From the NCBI GenBank assembly GCA_001599975.1, contig BCIO01000004.1, forward strand, positions 781,434 through 845,433: DNA of 64,000 nt, read 5' to 3'. This document shows, one piece after another, positions 31,500-42,448 of the stretch. Source of the DNA: Cystobasidiopsis lactophilus (taxonomy: Eukaryota; Basidiomycota; Agaricostilbomycetes; Agaricostilbales; Chionosphaeraceae). Every line of letters begins with the position of its first letter. Position 1 is the stretch's first letter. The translations under genes and the position numbers were made by a program. The notes beneath the pieces were generated by a model. The model searched no databases. It had not been told where the DNA came from and saw only the letters and a program-made list of their open reading frames with translations.

Positions 31500-32195
31500 A
31501 TGGCGCTTTCCACAGCTGATGATCCGGCCTCGCCTCTTGCATACGGCGCTTCCCAGACAGCTCTCCTAATGCTCGATTATCATCAATTCGTGGTCGGAAT
31601 GCTGGGCGCCGAGGGTGCTCCGACGGTCGCTGCTGCAGCGAGCATGCGCCAATGGGCGCTTCAAAAGGGCTTGTCGGTGCTCCACTGTCTCGTGGATGTC
31701 AAGCAGGCGCCAATGCCCCATTTCAAGAGCGCGGCTCGGTTGGCAGGCATGAAGCAAGCGCTCGATGCCACTCCAAGTCTAGGAATGGAGCCACCAAGTC
31801 TGGTAGCCAAAGAGGATAGAATTGGTGGCGAGGAGACGTTTCTGAGGCCGCCTGGTGTTGTGTCTGCCATGCTGTCTGGTGGCTTGAGAGAGGCTTTGGA
31901 AACCAAGGGAATCAAGTCGCTCTTGTTGATGGGCCTTTCGGTGGGTTGTTTGCTTATCGCTCTTTCAACCTTTGCGCCTCCTAACGTGCCGCTTGGCCAG
32001 ACCTCTGGCTGCGTTCTCAGTACAAGCAAGAGCGCCACCGATGCGGGCTTTGTTGTCACTGTCGTCCGCGATGGCTGCACGGACCCTGTTCCTGGCTTGA
32101 ATGATACCCTTTTCGAGCATGTCATCTCCAAGAACGCCCACGTTGCCACCTCAGGCGAAGTTCAGGCCGAACTAGGAGAGGCATGGGCTACCTAG
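31500..32195 (+). CDS. Isochorismatase-like cysteine hydrolase
   Basis: A predicted amidohydrolase with Asp-Lys-Cys triad. The Asp is in ALLMLDYHQF, a Lys candidate in PPSLVAKEDRIGG, and the Cys in TSGCVLSTSKSATDAGF. Splicing out 31941-32000 joins LLLMGLS to TSGCVLS exactly as the fold requires. The start used here is MALSTADDP. The frame is open for 81 more codons to an ATG at 31257, with another at 31341. That extension is Arg/Ser/Leu-rich with almost no acidic residues (for example MLHRIGALYLRRTTLSS), so a mitochondrial form is plausible. The substrate cannot be inferred. Confidence 0.75.
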   Translation: MALSTADDPASPLAYGASQTALLMLDYHQFVVGMLGAEGAPTVAAAASMRQWALQKGLSVLHCLVDVKQAPMPHFKSAARLAGMKQALDATPSLGMEPPSLVAKEDRIGGEETFLRPPGVVSAMLSGGLREALETKGIKSLLLMGLSVGCLLIALSTFAPPNVPLGQTSGCVLSTSKSATDAGFVVTVVRDGCTDPVPGLNDTLFEHVISKNAHVATSGEVQAELGEAWAT

Positions 32196-32549
32196 GCTTA
32201 GGTCTCAGACGTTTGCCATAGGTCTCAGTCTGCTCTTGGATGACTTGAAAATTGGACTACTCCCTTTTGCGTGTGACGGTGCGGAGCTTGCATATTTCTC
32301 AGCTTGGAAATTTGCCAACCGATGGACGCGAAGGTTCTTACTTTATAGCTCGCCTGGCGCCCTCAGACACACTGCTTTGTCATATCGCTCGGGTGCTCTC
32401 CAGTCCTGCCTCAGCGAGGTGGACCGGCATTGTACGTCGAGTTCTCACGACACCTGAGCGACGTGCACAGGCCAATGACATCAATCGAGCTTTGCGAGAA
32501 CACTTTGAGTAATGTCTCCTCCTTACGACCATATTTTGCTGTCAAAACA

Positions 32550-32955
32550 ATGCAAGGACTCTTCACATTTGTCGGCGAGTCAGCGGTCTTCCTTTGCGCT
32601 CTCCTTGTTGCGACCGCAAGCGTTGTCTACTTCTATGGGCCTGCGCGCGCCGCGGCATATCGAGTGTTTGTCAAGATGTGAGACTCTTTCACTGAGGAAC
32701 TGAGACCTTATTAACCCGCTTTTTTGCAGGTTTGCGGCACACCTTGCTGAGGAGGAAGCAGACAAATTGCGGCAATCCATGAATCTGCGTGAGTATTACC
32801 ATCACGATTGCGACTTGGATGACTACGCACTCTGCCACGCAGGTCCTGACGAAGTGAATATGGGTCAGCTCATGTCTGCCAAAAGGGAGCTCAGCGAAGC
32901 GCCCGTGTCGGGAAAAGCTGGCTCTGCCTTGGGCGACCTGCGCAAACTAGAGTGA
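32550..32955 (+). CDS. Small single-pass membrane protein
   Basis: I do not recognise the family. Three exons (32550-32677, 32730-32788 and 32843-32955) close in phase to 99 residues. The N-terminal half is a transmembrane helix (SAVFLCALLVATASVVYFYG), followed by a basic juxtamembrane part and a charged tail (AEEEADKLRQSMNLRPDEVN, then MGQLMSAKRELSEAP). One N-terminal helix with a short charged tail resembles small mitochondrial or ER proteins (inference). The frame is open upstream of the ATG as well, so an extra 5' exon is possible. Frames at 32236-32512 are not supported. Confidence 0.5.
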
Positions 32956-33287
32956 TCTGGTCTGTAGGTTGCATTGATCTCTTTGTGGGCTTCGAGCTGA
33001 AGACTTGAAATCCGTCGACACAAGATCTTGCACACCAAATCAATTCTATGACTTTGTCGCCATTATGCCGTTCGCATTTACCCTTCCTCTTCTCTCTACG
33101 ATTCTTCTACGCTATATATGACACGCGTCAATTGTCTGACTTTGCGATTGCGCTGCCTTGCCGATCCACTCCTTCCGCACGAAGCCTCGCGCCAAAACAT
33201 TTAGCCGAGTGCGGAAGCGGAGCTCCTTCCCACCTTCCTTCCGCCTCCACTCCCTCATGACGACGTGCGCTGGTACCGCCTTGAGGG
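32956..33287. other. Intergenic, no gene seen
   Basis: Short intergenic region upstream of a TATA-containing promoter. Nothing recognisable. Confidence 0.4.
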
Positions 33288-33294
33288 TATAAAA
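33288..33294 (+). promoter_or_regulatory. TATA box (TATAAAA)
   Basis: TATAAAA lies 99 bp before the ATG at 33393, followed by a pyrimidine-rich leader (CTCTCTCC, CCCTCCC, CACACCTC). The layout fits a strong, regulated fungal promoter. Confidence 0.55.
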
Positions 33295-33392
33295 CGAGGC
33301 TTTGTACTCTCTCCATCCACTCAACTCAATTCTATCCCCTCCCATCTCTCCCACACCTCTTCCGCACCAAGCACCCTTTCAAGAGCAAAGCA

Positions 33393-33797
33393 ATGGCAGT
33401 AGCAATTGTTGCCATCCCCATCATCCTCGCCTCGTCTGCCATTCACAAGTCCATCCTCAAGCGCAAGGCCAAGCGCGCTGCCGCCGCCGGCTTGACCGAA
33501 TTCGACGCCACCTGCGCCTACGAGGAATATTTTTCCGACGGGGAAGTCGCGCCTGGCCATCACTTCAAGCAGCGGAATGCTTCCCACGAATCCTTTGGTT
33601 TGGCCTTGAGGCGAGTACTCTTTTGCCTACCTGCGAAGCAGCGCGAGCTCATCTGTCCAACAGTCCTCGCTCCGGCTCCAAGGGGACTAAGGGCTCCTCC
33701 CACCAAAACCAGACGAGATGGTACAGCCGGTCGACTCGCTCCAAGCATCCAAATGACTCTTAGCGTGAGCTCATTCTCCTCCATGCATCTGCAGTGA
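33393..33797 (+). CDS. Small basic protein with hydrophobic N-terminus
   Basis: Family not recognised. The frame of 134 codons starts MAVAIVAIPIILASSAIHKS, one hydrophobic helix, then a basic cluster (ILKRKAKRAAAAG) and an acidic patch (EFDATCAYEEYFSDGE). The second half (from about 33610) is less protein-like and could be intronic: a GTACTC donor at 33613 and a CAACAG acceptor at 33661 would replace it with a shorter tail. The TATA box and pyrimidine-rich leader support transcription. Membrane association at the ER or plasma membrane is possible but not shown. Confidence 0.5.
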   Translation: MAVAIVAIPIILASSAIHKSILKRKAKRAAAAGLTEFDATCAYEEYFSDGEVAPGHHFKQRNASHESFGLALRRVLFCLPAKQRELICPTVLAPAPRGLRAPPTKTRRDGTAGRLAPSIQMTLSVSSFSSMHLQ

Positions 33798-33942
33798 CTA
33801 AGGGTTTACTAGTCGAACAGCAACTCGATCCTGTCTCCACATCTTGCCTAGTGCCCGCGTTCAGCTCGCCTGTTGTATATACATACAGTCTAATACGAAA
33901 TGTCCCTTTGTTCCCAACAAGTAATGCGACAATGCTCGCACA

Positions 33943-35521
33943 TCATATCGTTGCAAGTTTCGTTTCGAGCTCGGGATCAGCTAGCCGCCCCCATTGTAGT
34001 CTGCCCCTCAGATACAACGCTACATACACCAATGAAAGTAGCGCAGGGATCTCGATGAGAGGACCTATACCGGAAATGTCAGCAGGGATTAAAAAGCGAC
34101 AGCAGTTCGCTGACCAATCGTCGCAGCCAGTGCTTGAGGGCTGTCCACGCCATACGCAGCAATGGCAATAGCAATGGCCTTGAAAAAACATGAGAGATGA
34201 TCGTGAGGCAAAAGAGCAAGAGTCTTACAAGTTCAAAGTTGTTGCTGCCCGCAGTGAAGCTTTGAACGGCTGCAGTCTCATAGTCGAAATCTTTGGCATG
34301 GTACCGCGATAAGAACCAGACCAGAAAGAATGCTGCTGTCCACATGATGGTGAAATAGAGTAGGAGGGGGACCATGGTGCGGAAGACTGGCCCCAAGTGA
34401 TGAACAATGTGGTTGCCTTCAAAGCGTATCCGTCAACCCCGATCTGATTTCAATAGAAGTTCTTCACCTTGGTATGCAAAAAGCACGAAGATGGTGTAGA
34501 GCAGGCCAACGAGAGCGAGGGGCCCGAAGCATGGCAGAAAACGATTGTCCAGGAAAGCCTTGCCAAAGATAGACCAGACAAGGAAACGAATGAGGACTCC
34601 CGCTGCCAAAGGAATGCCAAGATACTGGACGGTCTTGTCAGCGTTGTGGCATGTTCATGAGCTACGCAACGAACAATGAGCACATCGATTGCCACCGCCG
34701 AATAGTTGAGACTGATGTGGTCGGCTTTCCCCCCGCTGATGACATTGATGAAAAGCGTGGCTACTGGTGCATACAGAACGATCTGTAGCGCCGAATTGAA
34801 GACCACGATGATGGCGCAATACTCCGTGTCCCCGCCAGCGAGCGTGTTCCAGATCATGACCTGTCGGTAACATTCAGAGCGAGAGCCAATGGCTAATGCC
34901 GACGGAGTCAACGTACCATAGCGATGCAACGGGCTATCCCCACGAGAATGACGCCGGTGCGGAGCTCGGCTTGATCTGAGGACACATTGGTTAACCTAAA
35001 GTTTTCGCGTGCAACGCTGAAAAGTACTGACCCGGAAGAGTGGCCCAGGCTAGTCCAAGCATGATGAAAGGACCGAGGAGCCAGTTCAGTATCAGCGAGA
35101 GCAGCAGATGGTTCCAAATCTTCCGCGTCCGGAAGATGGTGGTCATGCTCTCGTAGCGAACTTTGGTGAGGATCGGAACCATCATAACGATCAATCCTGA
35201 GCACTCTTGTCAGAGAAATTGAGCCGGCACACGGGCAAGCGACTCGCCAACGCAAATGGCTAGGAAGAAGCAGTGGGTGAGCTGCAGACTTGACACAATC
35301 GAAGAGGGCATATGCTTACGCGCAGATACCCCATGGAATTCACTTTGATTGAACGCGTTGGGAATAGCGTCGCCAGTTGTTGCGCCAACAGCACACCCGA
35401 CAACCATGAAAATTAGAACCAAAGGCGCGAGCAGTTTGTCCAGCAAGCTCAAGTTGCGCCATAGCTCTTTAGCAGACGGCTTTTCTAACTGTTTGGGGTC
35501 GCTTGAACACTTTGAAGTCAT
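33943..35521 (-). CDS. ACR3: Arsenite efflux transporter Acr3
   Basis: Acr3 is a ten-helix plasma-membrane carrier (BASS superfamily) that exports arsenite. Helix 1 reads LLAPLVLIFMVVGCAVGATT. The essential Cys is in ILVGIARCIAMV, followed by MIWNTLAGGDTEYCAIIVVF, a family signature. Later come YLGIPLAAGVLIRFLVW, RFLPCFGPLALVGLLYTIFV and FTAGSNNFELAIAIAIAAYG, and the end IGPLIEIPALLSLVYVALYL. About nine exons are needed. One is 12 nt (35248-35259) and its downstream intron starts with GC instead of GT (35197-35247); this join gives CVGLIVMMVPILTKVRYES. Start is the first true ATG at 35521; the open frame runs further upstream without one. Confidence 0.92.
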
Positions 35522-37304
35522 ACTGCCTGGACGATGCGCAGCGACTGGCGAAATTTGTTGTGCGCGTGAAATGGAAGCCGTTCGGATCGGGTCGTCAATT
35601 TCGAATTCGTTTGAGCCGCACTTGGGCGACTGAAAGATGTCGTTTAGCTGGCATGTGAAATGGACCTGGCCGCCAGCGGGAGTGGCGGTCGAAGAGGGAG
35701 AAGACGAAAGCGCGGGATCTCTCAAGTGGCCGTCCCCAAGTCTACGAGTTTGCCCCTGGTCGCTCCAATAATGAATTCACGAGCAGCGCTCTCAGCCAAA
35801 CATCGACGAAAGAGTGTCAAAGCGCGGCCAGGCTGAGCAACAGCTTCACGCTCTTAGCAGAAGCCTCGAATACCATACTCTGGCAATAAAGGACATCTAA
35901 AGAGGACCACAGGCTGTGCTCGGAGGCAAGGCAAAGTCAAGAAAAGGGCATTTGACATTTTTGGAAGCGGACGTCGAAGGGAGACCTGTCAAAATGTCGA
36001 CCTCGAAGCTCCATTTGCTCTACTGGTCGTCTTGATGAGCGCTCTTGAATGATGCCCGCTGGGCTTCGTCGGGCACAGACGTTGATTGAGGCCTCCAAAT
36101 GCCCAGGCCCCTTCTGCTCTCGTTCGCATGATATGGCAAAAAACTCGCTGACGCGGTCTGCGCTGCTCAGCATGATCTTTTGTGATGTCTCTGCTTTGGT
36201 CTGAGTGATCGGAATCAAGGCCGCGGGTATGGACGACGAACGACGAAAGAGGGATCAGAGGACCCATGCCCGAGACTGCGCTGCCTTTGCCAGAGGCGAT
36301 TCTTCTACCTTTGCCCGCTTTCTACAGTCTCTAGTGAGTCCAGACTCAACCTTATCCCTACACGCGGGGATAGCAATGGGGGAAGAGTTACAGGGAATCA
36401 GCGGCATTGGCTTGGATCTGCTGGGGGAAACGACGATACACCGTTCCAAGTCAAGCTTTCTCGGTGTGCTGACTAGTTGTCGAAGCGTCCAGAAATCCAG
36501 GCTGCATGTCCCTCTGAAGTCGAGCTGAGTGAGTCGCGCGCATCCTTCAGCTCCCGCACCTTTGAGCTCAATTTTTTGTTGCGGATTCACAGAGTACTGA
36601 GAACGAACAGACTCCCATGACATGCCCTAAAGATGATGTAGGTCTTGCCGCACACCTCAGCCCTCGTCTTGATCGGCTTAGCCAACCTCGCAGAAGCCTT
36701 CAGCACCGCCGAGGGCCCAGCTACCGTTTCCTCACCTTCAAGACGGCACCGACCCAACGCAAGAAATCAAGACTTTCTAATAGGCCCTTAGCGACCTTTC
36801 TACTTTTGGCGTTGGATCTGCCGGAGCACCACCTTGCAATTGCAGGATGCCAGCTCGTGCGTTTCATCTACCCTATCCATTCTCCTCAAGGATTTCATCT
36901 CGATAATGCGCACAGGGCTTCGGTGCGGACTGGCTGCTTTCTTTCGCCGCCCATATAGCAGGACTCTGAGCCGTATGCCCTTGGGTACTCGTGCGTGCGC
37001 TTCCCCTTCCATCCAGCGTTTGCGCATGGGATAGACGCTCGGGAAGCTTTCACAGATGGTCCTACTCATGCGACTCTATGGCAGGAATGGCTTCCTCATT
37101 TTGGCAGCTTGTTGATAAATTGTCGGTTTGGCCTGCGTGTTCTCCCTGCCCCAAGCCTTAACCTTTTTCCAAGAAGTATCCATCGTATAGATGTCCCTGT
37201 ACTAGTCTTGCATTCTAAGTGTCGCATCCCACTTTTGCCACCGTTCGAGCTTTGGGCCAGGCGAGAGGCCAACAACAACAAGCTCGAACCTGTTCCGCCG
37301 TCGC
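35522..37304. other. About 1.8 kb without a supported gene
   Basis: Open frames of up to about 120 codons occur on both strands (for example 36255-36623 minus, 36617-36958 plus), but none shows a known motif, splice logic or hydrophobic pattern. The frame 36255-36623 has a loosely Leu-rich piece (LDFRGTCSLDFWTLRQLV) that could be a decayed LRR. It may hold the promoters of ACR3 and the ITFG1 homologue. Confidence 0.4.
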
Positions 37305-39804
37305 ATGCGCCTGAGCCTCAAGCGAGCGGCCATGTTCACGTCGCTCCTGCTGCTGGTGTGGCTGCTGCCGTCGAGCAGCCAGGCGCTGTGGGGCCTCAAC
37401 TGGTTCAGCAACTCGCGCAACCGGTTCAAGTTTGAGGGCTTCGTCAACCTCGGCTCGCTCGGGTTGGGCGAGGACGGGAAGGGGATGATCGCGGCTGTGG
37501 GCGACATTGACGGCGACCAAGTGTGAGGCCGGCTTTGTTCACTTGCGCGGCTGCTTGTCATTGATTCGCGCGGCGACAGAATGGACTTGTTCATGCTCAG
37601 CCCGGATCAGAGCAGCGTGTCGATTTGGCTGTGGGACAAATGTGCGTGGCTTGTGCTTTACACTATACAGCTTGTATTCTTGAGTTGAATCGCTCGCACA
37701 GCTCGGTTCGAGTACACCCAGTCGAGCACAAGCATCCGGAGCAGCCACAAGATCACCAACCTCCTCCCCGCCGACTTGAACTACGACGGCCGCTTAGACC
37801 TGCTCGTCATGTCACAGGCCAACCCAGGCTCCTGGTTCGACGACGACACCACGCATTTGGAGCTTTACCTAGGCCTGGGCGGGCACGCCTTCTCCAGCCC
37901 ACCAGCGTCTTTGCCTTCTTCGGTGGCAGCCCAGCCTATGGTTCTGGACGCCAACGGAGATATGCGAGCTGAGCTTCTGGGAGTTCCGAAAGACCAGGCG
38001 GACGGGACCCAAAGGCTGTGGATGTCGAGCTCGGTCAATGACACGCTCATCTCGCTGTTCGTTGTCGCTCCCTTTTTCCCACTTAGAAAGTCGTTTCTAA
38101 ACATTTCTTCGGCCAACGAACAGAGGGGGAGTACCGTTCTCAGGAGGCAACTTCAACTGCAAGTTCCCCAACCCTCACTCCAACGCCTTCCTCGACTTGG
38201 ACGGCGATTGCCTAGCAGGTTGGTCATTTGGCTGCCCTATATTCATTGCGATCCACCTTGAATGTGTCTCCTGGATCTGGCCAACAGATCTGTTCTTCAC
38301 TTGCGTCGACCCGAACGACTCGAGCCACCTGACCTACCAAATCTGGGTGAACCGCAAGGAACAAGGCTTCGTCTTCTCCCAGTCCGGCCCGCTCCCAGCT
38401 GGCACCGGTCAAATTTCCTTCGCTGACATGGGCAAGTCCAGCTCTCTTTACCTAATCAGCTTTCGCAAGTCGCTGATCGTGTCGGTGAGAGCTTTGCAGA
38501 CCGAGACGGGACTATCGACCTCGTCTTCCCCGCTTGCCCTTCTGGGAGGGACTGCACGATCAACGTGGCTTACAACCGCCAGATCCCGCTCTGCTCCAAA
38601 GCCGTGCCTCTGGGCCAAGAGTGCAGGCAGGCCGACCAGCTTTGCTCTGCCGACCCCAACTTCAAGTTTGACCTCACGGTGTCCGGTGACAATGCCGTTG
38701 CGTGGCTTCTACCTTCATTAGCTTGCTTACCGGAGCTGATTGACGCCATCTTTTGTTGCGCAACAGAACCTGGTGCAAATGCCGCTAGCCAGCTTGCTGC
38801 CTTCCACCCCTTACTTTGTGCTCAAAGACAGCACTTTCCAAGGCACCTTGCCCATAGCCATCAAAATTGGCGACTTTGACGAAGACGGCTACCCCGATCT
38901 GTTCGCCATCGTCTCGCCCTCTGCGTCGTCTTCGTCCGGCTCGGTCGTCTTGCTCCGAAACCAGCCTTGCACGCGGTCCACTTGCTCCCCTGCCGCGCTC
39001 TCTCACTCAAGGCGAGCCTTTGCCAAAGTGACCCAAGGCACCGAAGCGCTCGAGGTCATCCACGACGCGCGCATGATCTCCTTTGTGGACATTGACGAGC
39101 AAGGGTCCTTGGACCTGCTCATCCAACGCTCCCACTCCCGAGGCGGAGCGGCCCGCAGCTTTGCGTTCGTCAAGAACAACTACTACCACGACGCCTTCTT
39201 CCTCAAGACGCTCACCACCAACGGCGCGTGCAAGAACCGGTGCCGCTCCCCCTCCGGCGAGGTGTACAACGGCTATGGCACATCTTACTCGGGCGCCTCA
39301 TATAAGTTCACCGTGTTCGACCCCACCGGCAACCGGCGAGCGACCTCGGTCGTCCAGCTGCCCAGCACCTCTTACCTCTCCCTCTTGACGCCATACACCT
39401 ACTTCGGCTTGGGCCGAACGAACAACTACGTTGAGAACCTGTTCGTCGGCTCGACCCGACACCAAGAGCGGCACTTCCAAAAGATCGAAGGATTGATCCC
39501 CAACTCGCAAGTGCTCATCGTGCCGTGGCAGCCGGAGGGCGAGGACACGCCCGACTCTTGGACCAAGCAGCTCTACTTGCACCCTGGAGAGTGGATCCCG
39601 GGCGTCACGCTGTCCCTGGTCGGAGCCACGCTGGCGCTGGGAGTCGTCGTGCTGGTCTTGCACATGAAAGAGCTGGTGCGTCGAGTCCCGTTGCTCTATC
39701 AATGGTTGCTGATTCATTGATCCTCCTGTTGTCTCAATGTACAGAGGGAGGACGACGCAGAAAGGAAGAAGAAGCAGAACTTTATCAACTTTGACGCGCT
39801 GTGA
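37305..39804 (+). CDS. ITFG1/TIP-like FG-GAP membrane protein
   Basis: This is a homologue of human T-cell immunomodulatory protein (ITFG1), a type I membrane protein with a beta-propeller of FG-GAP repeats. The signal peptide is MFTSLLLLVWLLPSSSQALW. FG-GAP calcium loops appear as GDIDGDQVDLF-type, ADLNYDGRLDLLV, LDLDGDCLADLFF, GDFDEDGYPDLFA and VDIDEQGSLDLLI. Near the end a single helix (GVTLSLVGATLALGVVVLVL) is followed by a short basic tail (RKKKQNF) joined by a last intron. The NGACKNRC motif matches the family. Several introns separate the loops. Human ITFG1 binds RUVBL1/2 in some reports; the fungal role is unknown. Confidence 0.88.
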
Positions 39805-40830
39805 TCCAGATGCCAAGAAAGGTGCGCTCTTGGGTTTTCACGCTATCAACCTCCTCCTTGATGAAAGAACCCTGACATTCACAGCACCGTCCTTCATTCA
39901 GCGTCAAATTGCCAAGCTTCTCGCCCCATCAATGACCAATTTGACGCTGGACGAGCGTGGTTCGCACAGAAGCATGCCTGCCAATGCGTAGCCCAAAGCC
40001 ACCGCACTGGTACACTCAGGTCGAAATACTATGGGTCAAGCCATGATCTCAAGCGAAGAAGGCACTGGGGTCACGCTTCTCAGACCGCAAGGCTCACCCG
40101 GTTACAACCTCTTCAGAAGGGTGCGCGCTCTTCCACACCCAATCAACACAAATGACCTGACGGTTGAGGTTTATCATGCCACAGGGGATGGCCATGCGCA
40201 GGCTACGAGGCAGCTTGGCACTGTGGAGCACGGTGGCGGGCCGACCTTCTCGAGATATGAGGTTCATCTCCTCCTCTTTCGAGAGCGAAGTCGTTGGCTG
40301 AGAGTTTGAGCAGACGTCATGTACAAGGTTCCTACGATTCGGGGTCTGAAGAGGTCTGGGACAAAAAACCGGGCGGCAGGCGGAAATCTCGCGCACCATC
40401 GAAACGTGAAGCCCCTGAGCTCAGTGCAATCGTGCAATAGTTTCTGCTACCATAAAGAGGCGCCCACGCCACCCACAACTTGATCCATGGTGCCCACTGA
40501 CCCCTGTTCCGCCATCTGGGCGGCTCGAGCTCGGTTGCTCTGGGGCAGCCGTCTTCACCTAGGCTCTCCCTTCCCATCTCAAATCCATCGGTGTGCGTTC
40601 TTTGTAGCTTCGTCATTGATTCTTTCGGCTGCCCCGTCGGAAGTTCCTGTGCTCTTGTCTGGCTGCTCTGGCGCTTTTGAGTGACTCCTGGCGAATTGGC
40701 GGCCAAAGCGAGTTTGCCATCCTGGGGATCTTTGAAGTATGCCTTTGTCTGGATCTAATTGCACCATTGCTGACCAGTGACTGCTAGGTAATTGTCCAAA
40801 GCCTGGTGGCAAAGCAGTCCCACATCAAAA
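39805..40830. other. About 1 kb without a supported gene
   Basis: Only short, motif-free frames. It probably holds the ITFG1 3' end and the promoter of the first F-box-like gene. Confidence 0.4.
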
Positions 40831-42159
40831 ATGGTCCTGATCACCGACCTCCCTTACGACATCCTTGAACGCATTGCTGGCCACCTAGATGGCACTCCGA
40901 AAATCAGCCTTTGGCGCCCAAACGCCACTTCACCAGCCCTAGCAACGCCAGTAACTTCGCCATTTCCTCACAGCAACGACATTGTTACAGCGCGTGTCCA
41001 CCGAGCTCTTTACGACATCTTCAACCCTCTCTTTTGGCAGAAGCTAGCAGCCCATATCGATGAGGAACCTCTTTCTCTTTCCGACCCTGGCATTCTCTTA
41101 GCCCAGTGGCTCGTCGACCGGCAGAGGCCTCTTCAGCACGTCCGCCACGTCAAGATCAGTCTTCGTGGGACTCCCGGCCAGGAAGCGCCCTTTTCATCGC
41201 TGGCCACCGTGGGCGATCTGTTGTCCTCACCTTCGCTCAAACGGCAGCAGTTGGATCTGAGCATGGATGTCTCCTCGTTTTCGAGTGAGGGCATTCAGCG
41301 CCTGGTGGAAAGTGAAGCATGGCGATGGGATCAGCTGGTGGACCTCAAGATTGCTTATTGCCGCCCTCACCATCAGCCCCTGGTCTTGGATCAATTCCCT
41401 CGGTTGCGCAAGTTGGCAGTTTCGTTCTCAGAATGTACCATCCTTTTCAATAAGCAAACCTACATCTTTGGCGCGCTTGACAACGGACTCTGGCACCTCA
41501 AAGACGGCAAATTGCTGGTGGCAGGACCGCTCCGCTTAACCTTTACAGACGAGCACCCGCTACTTGGACGTGCCGATTGGCCACGACTTCTGCAGGCAGC
41601 CTGCCAAGCCCATCCCGACAGCTCGGTCGACCTATACCTGACAGGGACGCCCACTGAAGATGATCATCTCCGTCCAGATTGGCGCCAAGTCGTGGCGGCC
41701 CTCCCAGTATCGACCCAAAGGGCCCGCTTCGAGTTCGACTGGGAGCTCGCAAGCCTCGACAATTTGCGCTTCTCGAATTTTGAGACGTGGTCGCCCCTGT
41801 GTCGGCTTTCAAAGCTGCGCTTCTTGGTTATCGAATTTGTCACGTATGACGAAGAGGATCTTCCCGAATCCGACACCTTCTCTAACGCCGGCTGCCTCTT
41901 GATCGAGACTTTGGAACTCCCTCTCCTTCAAATTCTCCGCGTCTCTTACGAGAGCCCTTTACCCCTTCCGCACCAGAAACTCCTCGCCCGATCGATGACC
42001 ACTATGCTGCAGCAGACACCCTCCTCTGTGCCGTCTTTACAGAAAGTGACCTTATCTATACTCGACAGTGAAGATTGGGGGTACTGGCACCAACTGAACG
42101 AGCTCCGCGAGGACGCTGTGGCGCGGGGGATCGAGGTTGCGGTCGAAGTGAGAGGGTAG
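40831..42159 (+). CDS. F-box-like protein 1
   Basis: The start MVLITDLPYDILERIAGHL fits a degenerate F-box (LPxxILxxI), the Skp1-binding module of SCF ubiquitin ligases. The rest (about 440 residues in one exon) is Leu-rich and resembles the LRR-like body of fungal F-box proteins: RLRKLAVSFSEC, LVDLKIAYC, LRFLVIEFVTYDE and LLIETLELPLLQILRV. It is a paralogue of the gene at 45317-46807: both share WQ/WNQLV(D/E)L, the CT(I/L)L...Y(I/M)(F/L)G block, W(R/S)QVVAALP and the NAGCLL(I/L) block. Substrate is unknown. Confidence 0.65.
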   Translation: MVLITDLPYDILERIAGHLDGTPKISLWRPNATSPALATPVTSPFPHSNDIVTARVHRALYDIFNPLFWQKLAAHIDEEPLSLSDPGILLAQWLVDRQRPLQHVRHVKISLRGTPGQEAPFSSLATVGDLLSSPSLKRQQLDLSMDVSSFSSEGIQRLVESEAWRWDQLVDLKIAYCRPHHQPLVLDQFPRLRKLAVSFSECTILFNKQTYIFGALDNGLWHLKDGKLLVAGPLRLTFTDEHPLLGRADWPRLLQAACQAHPDSSVDLYLTGTPTEDDHLRPDWRQVVAALPVSTQRARFEFDWELASLDNLRFSNFETWSPLCRLSKLRFLVIEFVTYDEEDLPESDTFSNAGCLLIETLELPLLQILRVSYESPLPLPHQKLLARSMTTMLQQTPSSVPSLQKVTLSILDSEDWGYWHQLNELREDAVARGIEVAVEVRG

Positions 42160-42448
42160 GCCGCCTTCAGGGTGTGTGCATTCTTCGTCTCTCTCTCCTT
42201 ACTTCCATCTGAGCATAAGTGTGTACAGGGCTGCCACTTTCACTGCTTGAAGGCATCGGGGGCATCCGCGGTCTGTCATGAAGATGAAGGTGTGCATTCG
42301 GATTAAAGGGCAGGGTAGGGGCGCCTTGCTCGGCTTCGAACTCGCTTCCAGTGCCAAATTTTTCGCACGCCTGGCGTTTTGCATGTTTGAATTTAACAGG
42401 AGATCGGAATACTACAAGAACGCCCGAAGCAGCGCTCATCCTGTTGCC

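Noticed and set aside
32236-32512. A 5' exon or separate gene upstream of the small membrane protein.
   Set aside because: Frames are open but no splice choice joins them convincingly to 32550 and no motif is visible.
36255-36958. Frames on both strands with a faint LRR-like stretch.
   Set aside because: No F-box, no repeat period and no intron logic; insufficient support for a gene.
40332-40706. A 124-codon minus-strand frame.
   Set aside because: Polar low-information sequence without motif. It lies just before the F-box-like gene, where a promoter is expected.
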